Of a stretch of 14,610 bases of DNA, positions 9,058 through 14,610 are shown in pieces (the stretch's first letter is position 1; the number at the start of each line of letters is the position of its first letter). The stretch is from positions 1-14,610 of the forward strand of contig NW_013654719.1 of NCBI RefSeq assembly GCF_000499385.1. The letters are read 5' to 3'. The notes below the pieces were generated by a model. It worked only from the letters and a program-made list of their open reading frames with translations. It made no database searches and was not told the DNA's origin. The stretch comes from Eimeria necatrix (taxonomy: Eukaryota; Apicomplexa; Conoidasida; Eucoccidiorida; Eimeriidae). Both the position numbers and the translations under genes were made by a program.

Positions 9058-9399
9058 CAGCAGCAGCAGCAGCAGCAGCAGCAGCAAAACTGACTTCGGA
9101 GTTTTTTGACGAGGGCCTGGCTGCGGAGGGCGTTGTTGAGCTCTTCAGCGTTGAGGGCCTGCAGACTTGCTGCTGCTGCTGCTTCGGGGACCCAGCCAAA
9201 AAGGACTTGGGATTTAGAAATGGGGTTTGCAGGAGTGGGGGGAGTTGGCAGCTCGTAGATGCCTTCTGCTGCTGCTGCTGCTGCTGCTGCAGCAGGGGGC
9301 CCGCTGCTGCGCAAGGTAGCAGCAGCAGTCACCGAGTAGCCTCCCGTGGCCCCTGTGGGGCCCGCGAAGCTCATGGTGGAGCCCCAGGGGCCCTGCTGC

Positions 9400-9430
<31 letters not shown>

Positions 9431-9489
9431 CTCTGAGGACCTGGACGTGCAGAGAGCCGCCCGAGGGCAGCGTGAAGCTGGTGGAGCCC

Positions 9490-9524
<35 letters not shown>

Positions 9525-9599
9525 GTGGGGGCTGAGGAGAGTTGGGCTGGCGGCGGCGCACAGCAGCGCGCCCGACAGCAGGCGGGAGAAAACCCCCAT
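5902..9599 (-). CDS. secreted-type protein with signal peptide, seven exons, function not recognised
   Basis: Seen: exons 9599-9095, 8821-8255, 8033-7680, 7488-7261, 6910-6803, 6417-6337 and 6122-5902. All six introns are GT-AG and phase 1, and the joined length of 2064 nt gives 687 residues. Residues 1-25 (MGVFSRLLSGALLCAAAS...) look like a signal peptide. Next comes a Gly/Ser/Thr-rich region with poly-Ala and poly-Gln. Residues 170-357 are helical and Ala-rich (RYQETVDRVFANRVEVL). Residues 422-451 are basic (KYKPKGRGGKPRKR). The rest is compact (AQLGKLLEETGAKYYDVRAD, VFHYDNREFVASKRSK), with a Lys/Ala-rich end. No further membrane span was seen. A secretory-organelle or vacuole protein is an inference. 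Alternative end: reading through donor GTAAGA (6336) gives a TGA at 6319-6317 and 620 residues. Exon 7 is preferred because of its strong acceptor (CCTTTTTTGGTCTTCAG). Confidence 0.72.
6243..6320. repeat. AAATTAA tract in last intron of the signal-peptide gene
   Basis: An AT-only stretch of AAATTAA units and TTTTATTT runs inside the 6336-6123 intron. It is in the same class as the other AATT intron tracts and has no coding content. Confidence 0.7.
6940..7010. repeat. AAATTAAATAA tract in intron
   Basis: Imperfect repeats of TTAAATCAATTAAATAAA within the intron 7260-6911. The rest of this intron (7011-7200) is AT-rich unique sequence with several AATTC words; nothing else was recognised. Confidence 0.7.
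7628..7671 (-). repeat. sense-strand CTG repeat just after a 5' splice site
   Basis: CAG on the plus strand, CTG in the gene's sense, with one GCC interruption. It starts 11 nt after the donor GTGAGC (7679) of the third intron of the signal-peptide gene. Confidence 0.85.
8037..8081 (-). repeat. (CTG)15 forming a 3' splice site
   Basis: Fifteen sense-strand CTG triplets run directly into CAG (8036-8034), which is the acceptor of exon 3 (8033). There is no separate polypyrimidine tract between repeat and acceptor. Confidence 0.88.
8124..8250 (-). repeat. interrupted CTG/CTC-rich intronic repeat
   Basis: In the gene's sense this is CTG runs separated by TTCC and TTTTTC interruptions. It starts 5 nt after donor GTACGC (8254). 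Together with the (CTG)15 it makes up most of the second intron. The Leu/Phe-rich frame through it continues from exon 2 but is an artefact. Confidence 0.85.
8515..8612 (-). repeat. exonic poly-Ala tract
   Basis: Triplet repeats inside exon 2 of the signal-peptide gene encode three alanine runs separated by Gly and Gly-Glu-Glu. The codons mix GCT and GCA, so part of the tract has the otherwise intron-like CTG orientation on the sense strand. It is the clearest exception to the orientation rule described in the findings. Confidence 0.85.
9026..9086 (-). repeat. sense-strand CTG repeat after the first 5' splice site
   Basis: Two CTG runs (sense) split by GTG, beginning 10 nt after donor GTCAGT (9094). 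The frame through it on the minus strand is poly-Cys and continues from exon 1, which misleads ORF calls. A possible extra exon upstream of 8821 is discussed in the rejected list. Confidence 0.85.
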
Positions 9600-10540
9600 G
9601 GTTGAAAAGCGGAACTGACTTTCAAGTTCGAAGCCTCATAAAGACAAAAGAGTCCGCAGCAAGAAAGCTTTGCTGCAGCAGCAGCAGCAGCAGCAGCAGC
9701 AGCTTTGCAGCGCGCAGCAGCAGCAGCAGATCGATGCAGCAGCGGCGCGCGCAGCGTCAGGCGGCGCACGGACACGCAGTTTCCGGAATCCGGCGAGCAG
9801 CAAACGGAAATCGCAAATTAAATCCTAATTGCAAACGAATTTAATCATTTTAAATGCGAAAAGAAGCAAAAAAGAAGCAAAAGAAGCAGCTTTCCCGGCG
9901 AAGTGCTGCGATTGGCGCGCAGCGAGCAGCAGACGCGAGGCCGCTGGCTGGGCTGTCGGCGACGGCTTTCCTGGCCAAAGCCTCTTCAGAAGTCCTTCGC
10001 AAGACAAAAGTCAAACTCTAATAAATGAAAAACAAAAAACGCCGCAAAAAACTGAAGACTGTCACTTCTGACGCTGCCGCCCGCCCGCCGCCGCGGCCTG
10101 CGAGAAGAGGGCTTGGCGCTCGGGTGTACGTACAGCTGCGGTCCGAGTGCCCTCTCCGCCGCCGCCGGCTTCCCTTTTTCCGCATTTAAATCTTTTCTGT
10201 CTTTTAAATGCAATTTCTTTTTATATTTCTTTGCAAAAATCCCGCCAAAAAATCCCTAACTGCCTTTTCCCCGCAGGTCCACTGGCTCGCCGCGCGCCGC
10301 CGCCGACCGCCGCGCGCAGCCGCAGCAGCTGCTGCTCCATCTTCTCCGCATTTAGCCTCTTTTTAGGCTTTAAAAACAATTTATAAAACTCTATTTTGCA
10401 AATCGTTGCAAATTTAATTCTTTTTAGCCTCAGAAAAACCCAAAGACGCCAAAACCCGCCTCCGCCCCACCCGCCCGACGCGCGCACCGCCCAGTCCGCC
10501 GCGTCAGGGCCAGACCACCGCAGAAACACCACTCTTCTCG
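9600..10540. other. intergenic region upstream of the signal-peptide gene, no gene seen
   Basis: 9600-9760 is the probable promoter/5' UTR of the minus-strand gene, with sense-strand CTG runs at about 9673-9702 and 9716-9729. From 9760 to 10540 the DNA alternates between AT-rich stretches and CCG/CGC-rich stretches, and holds one GGTGTACGTACA motif (10123-10134). Two AT-rich segments, starting near 10180 and 10341 (both opening CCGCATTTA), look like diverged copies about 160 bp apart. Short open frames here have no recognisable composition or splice support. Confidence 0.55.
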
Positions 10541-10542
10541 CC

Positions 10543-10600
10543 CCAAACCCTAAACCCTAAACCCTAAACCCTAAACCCTAAACCCTAAACCCTAAACCCT
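10543..10600 (-). repeat. interstitial telomere repeat, CCCTAAA orientation
   Basis: About eight perfect tandem CCCTAAA units. It is one of three telomere-type blocks within 440 bp and is inverted relative to the next. Confidence 0.97.
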
Positions 10601-10759
10601 TCGTTTTACTATCCAGTCTTCGAATTTCAAGCCGTGTTCCGCGGTGTACGTACACCTCGTTCGCCTGCTGCTGCACTGCCGCCGCAGCTGCTGCCGTGAC
10701 ACTCCAAGTTTTGAACTCTAAGAAGTCTGAAGTCCACACGAAGCTCCAGGGACCCCAAA
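10601..10759. other. spacer between inverted telomere blocks
   Basis: About 160 bp with a perfect copy of the palindrome GGTGTACGTACACC (10643-10656) and a short CTG/CCG stretch. No coding frame was seen. Confidence 0.6.
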
Positions 10760-10824
10760 TTTAGGGTTTAGGGTTTAGCGTCTAGGGTTTAGGGTTTAGG
10801 GTTTAGGGTTTAGGGTTTATAGGG
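10760..10824 (+). repeat. interstitial telomere repeat, TTTAGGG orientation
   Basis: About nine TTTAGGG units, with one variant region (TTTAGCGTCTAGGG) near 10776. It is opposite in orientation to the blocks on either side, so fold-back with either is possible. Confidence 0.97.
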
Positions 10825-10935
10825 AGCCAGCGAGCCCCTGCTGGTGGCTTCTGGGGGACTCTCAGCTGCTGCAGCGCTGAAGGGCCCTCTAGGCTTCAGC
10901 AAACAGCTAGCTGAAGCAGCAAACTTCTTACCCCA
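10825..10935. other. spacer between second and third telomere blocks
   Basis: About 110 bp of mixed sequence containing CTGCTGCAGCGCTGAAG and an AGCTAGCTGAAGC stretch. No gene was seen. The GCTAGC word foreshadows the tetranucleotide satellite downstream. Confidence 0.5.
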
Positions 10936-10983
10936 CCAAACCCTAAACCCTAAACCCTAAACCCTAAACCCTAAACCCTAAAC
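10936..10983 (-). repeat. interstitial telomere repeat, CCCTAAA orientation
   Basis: Six to seven perfect CCCTAAA units. This is the third block and has the same orientation as the first. Confidence 0.97.
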
Positions 10984-11151
10984 CACCTGAAGCGGCCGAC
11001 GGGGAGCCTTGCGAGTGTTTTGCTGCTGGCATTTTTAGACTCATTTTTGTTTTTTTAAATATCTTTTGCTGCTTTAAATCGAATTAATTTTCTCTAAGTT
11101 TTAATAAATCCAAATGAAGAACTTTTAAAACAAATTAATGAACAAAAAGCC

Positions 11152-11490
11152 GCTGGCTAGCTAGCTAGCTGCTCACACAAGACCTGCAGCTTCCCAGCTA
11201 GCTAGGACACTGGCAGCTAGCCAGCTAGCCAGCTAGCCAGCTAGCTAGCTAGGTAATTAGCTAGCTAGCTAGCCAGCCATCTAGTTGGCTAGCTATCTAG
11301 CTAGGTAATTCGCTAGCTAGCCAGATATCTAGTTAGATAGCTAGCTGGCTAGCTAGCTAACTAGCTAGCCTGCTGTCCAGTTAGCTAAATAGCTAGCTAA
11401 GCGGTTAGCTAGCTAACCAGCTATCTAGTTAGCTAGCTGGCTAGCTGGTCAGCTAGCTAGCTAGGTAGCTAGCTAGCTAGCCAGCTAGCT
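11152..11490. repeat. GCTA/CTAG tetranucleotide satellite
   Basis: About 340 bp built on GCTA with frequent GGCT, CCAG, ATCT and TAAT variants, interrupted by unique sequence at about 11171-11205. CTAG is its own reverse complement, so the tract can pair with itself in any register and on either strand. No coding function was seen. Confidence 0.93.
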
Positions 11491-11544
11491 ATGTGGTAGT
11501 TGCCTCCGTTTGAGGCCACAGATGAAGTATTTAGCTGCAGCACT

Positions 11545-11570
11545 AGCAGCAGCAGCAGCAGCAGCAGCAT
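11545..11570 (+). repeat. short CAG/AGC run
   Basis: Seven to eight AGC triplets followed by ATTAGCAGC. It lies in a 61-codon open frame that opens with an alternative start codon and shows no splice or homology support, so it is treated as non-coding. Confidence 0.6.
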
Positions 11571-11645
11571 TAGCAGCAAAAAAGCAAAAGTAAAGAAACA
11601 AGAAGTATTTATAATTATTTTTAAAGTTATTAATGGGATGTTGTC

Positions 11646-11694
11646 TTATATATGTATATATATAATATTATATATACATATATAATATATATAA
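11646..11694. repeat. AT-dinucleotide palindrome
   Basis: TA/AT alternation centred on AATATT, with matching arms TATATGTATATA and TATATACATATA. It is a strong cruciform or duplex-unwinding candidate in a region without genes. Confidence 0.85.
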
Positions 11695-11699
11695 ATGGA

Positions 11700-12357
11700 A
11701 AACAGCAAAAGAGGGAAAAGCGAAGCAGCAAAAGAGAATAAATAAAACAAAAGAAGATCTGCGAAAATATTTGAAGCTTATTTTGCTGCGGTGTATCTTC
11801 TGCTTGGGGTGTACAGACAGCGGGTGCTCTTCGCCTCTAAGGCGGGAGAAGATAAAAGTGTTGAAATGGGCGTTTTGGAGAGTTAAAAGAGATGAAAAGG
11901 GTTTAAATTAGTGAAATTAATTAATTTAAAATTAATTAATTTATTCATTTCAAATTTAAAGTCTTTTTTCCCGTTGTTTGGTCCCTCTTGCTCCCAATTC
12001 AACTTCAAGGCGGGACAGCTGCTGGGAGCCTGGGGGTGCACGTGAATCCGCGCAAAGGCGGAAAGTTGCGGAAAATGCGTTTTTTGGATTTGAAAAGAAT
12101 AAATTTAAATAAATAAAATGAAAAAAATGACTTAAAGGAGTTTTAGAGGACAGATCGCGCTGGAGATATAGAAGAAGCTGCTGCGCAGTCGCAGCGGCGC
12201 TGCTCGCGCTTCCCCCGTGGTGGCTTTTGCTGCAGTCGGCTGCTGCTGAGTTGAAATGAATATTCCGCAGTCGAAAGCTCTTTTAAATAATTGCAAAACA
12301 ATTAAAAGTGTTATTTCAAATTCATTTCGCCTTTTGCCGCCGCCGCCGTTTCAGACC
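11700..12357. other. region upstream of the aldehyde dehydrogenase, no gene seen
   Basis: AT-rich stretches (11900-11960, 12100-12130) alternate with GC-richer ones. The motif variant GGTGTACAGACA lies at 11808-11819. A CCGCCGCCGCCG run precedes the proposed 5' UTR donor at 12359. This is the probable promoter region of the dehydrogenase, but no core promoter element was identified. Confidence 0.5.
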
Positions 12358-12360
12358 AGT
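12356..12360 (+). promoter_or_regulatory. proposed 5' UTR donor with start codon split by an intron
   Basis: The sequence CAGACCA followed by GTAAGC gives a consensus donor at 12359. Joining ACCA to exon 12685, which begins TGGCG, would create ACCATGGCG, an ATG in an ideal initiation context, in frame with the dehydrogenase. No other in-frame ATG was found upstream of 12685. Inference only. Confidence 0.45.
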
Positions 12361-12626
12361 AAGCCGCGGGGGTGTGCATACACCCGAACGCGTTGAAGCG
12401 TCTGCAGCTTTTCCGCGGGTCGTTTTGAATTATTTCGACGAAATAAAAAATCAAAAAGACTTTAAAGTGAATTAATTTGCTTTTTAGCTTCGAATCGGCG
12501 TGGATTGGTGCAAGAAAGGCCTGAGGTTCCTCCGCAGCTGCCTCGCGAGGTCACCGGCGGCTGCGGCAGCAGCAGAAAGCGAGTGGAAAGAGCAGCAAAT
12601 TCGCATGCAAGCGAGTTTTAGAATTG

Positions 12627-12674
12627 GAATTTGTTTTTGAATTTGTTTTTGAATTTGTTTTTGAATTTGTTTTT
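12627..12674 (+). repeat. four perfect copies of GAATTTGTTTTT
   Basis: A 12-bp unit repeated four times without change, ending 10 bp before the acceptor TTTTTTAG (12677-12684). It probably acts as the T-rich tract of that splice site. The Phe/Glu/Val frame through it joins the dehydrogenase frame but has no ATG. Confidence 0.9.
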
Positions 12675-12684
12675 CCTTTTTTAG

Positions 12685-14523
<1,839 letters not shown>

Positions 14524-14532
14524 GTAATTCTT

Positions 14533-14555
14533 TTGTTTTTTGTTTATTTATTTGT

Positions 14556-14590
<35 letters not shown>

Positions 14591-14610
14591 TTTGTTTATT
14601 TATTTGTTTT
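14533..14610 (+). repeat. TTTA/TTTG tract in the next dehydrogenase intron
   Basis: Nearly pure TTTA tetranucleotide with TTTG variants from shortly after donor 14524 to the window edge. It resembles the T-rich tract at 388-530. Confidence 0.9.

Noticed and set aside
9829..10532. Several 60-100 codon frames in the region between divergent genes
   Set aside because: They alternate between CCG-rich and AT-rich composition and have no shared frame, domain or splice support. Stranded RNA-seq would be needed to call a transcript here.
12485..12550. Exon-like segment RRGLVQERPEVPPQLPRE upstream of the dehydrogenase
   Set aside because: Acceptor and donor-like sites exist, but the phase does not join to exon 12685. 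The 5' UTR donor at 12359 fits better.

Overview
The window looks like nuclear DNA of a coccidian apicomplexan, most probably an Eimeria species. The signs are intron-rich genes, dense (CAG)n/(CTG)n tracts that become poly-Ala/Gln/Ser inside proteins, TTTAGGG/CCCTAAA telomere-type repeats scattered away from an obvious chromosome end, AT-rich introns with AATT tracts, and GCATGC motifs. The genus is an inference from these features, not from a database match.

Layout. (1) 1-534: telomere-derived G-rich DNA, then a T-rich tract, probably intronic. (2) 535-1955 (+): last four exons of an acidic, lysine/glutamine-rich nuclear-type protein. (3) 1956-2794: convergent spacer with three CAG/CTG inverted repeats. 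(4) 2795-5591 (-): three-exon gene for a 774-residue membrane protein not recognised. (5) 5592-5901: spacer with ten GCATGC sites at exactly 11-bp spacing just upstream of that gene. (6) 5902-9599 (-): seven-exon gene for a 687-residue protein with a signal-peptide-like N-terminus, not recognised. (7) 9600-12358: about 2.7 kb with no convincing gene. It holds three telomere-repeat blocks in alternating orientation, a CTAG/GCTA tetranucleotide satellite and an AT palindrome. (8) 12685-14523 (+): the first ~198 residues of an aldehyde dehydrogenase, running off the right edge. Its introns carry a 34-bp minisatellite and an uninterrupted (CTG)46.

The exon models rest on matching splice phases. 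Every junction in the two minus-strand genes is phase 1, and the joined lengths are exact multiples of three. The four genes show no evident shared pathway.

The strongest unexplained patterns are these. The orientation of the triplet repeat follows gene structure: CTG on the sense strand of introns, mostly CAG in exons, often touching splice sites. A palindromic motif, GGTGTACGTACACC and relatives, is scattered through non-coding DNA and appears to seed the minisatellite. A GC-AG intron in the dehydrogenase is supported by homology. A telomere-derived block has perfect 10-bp periodicity.
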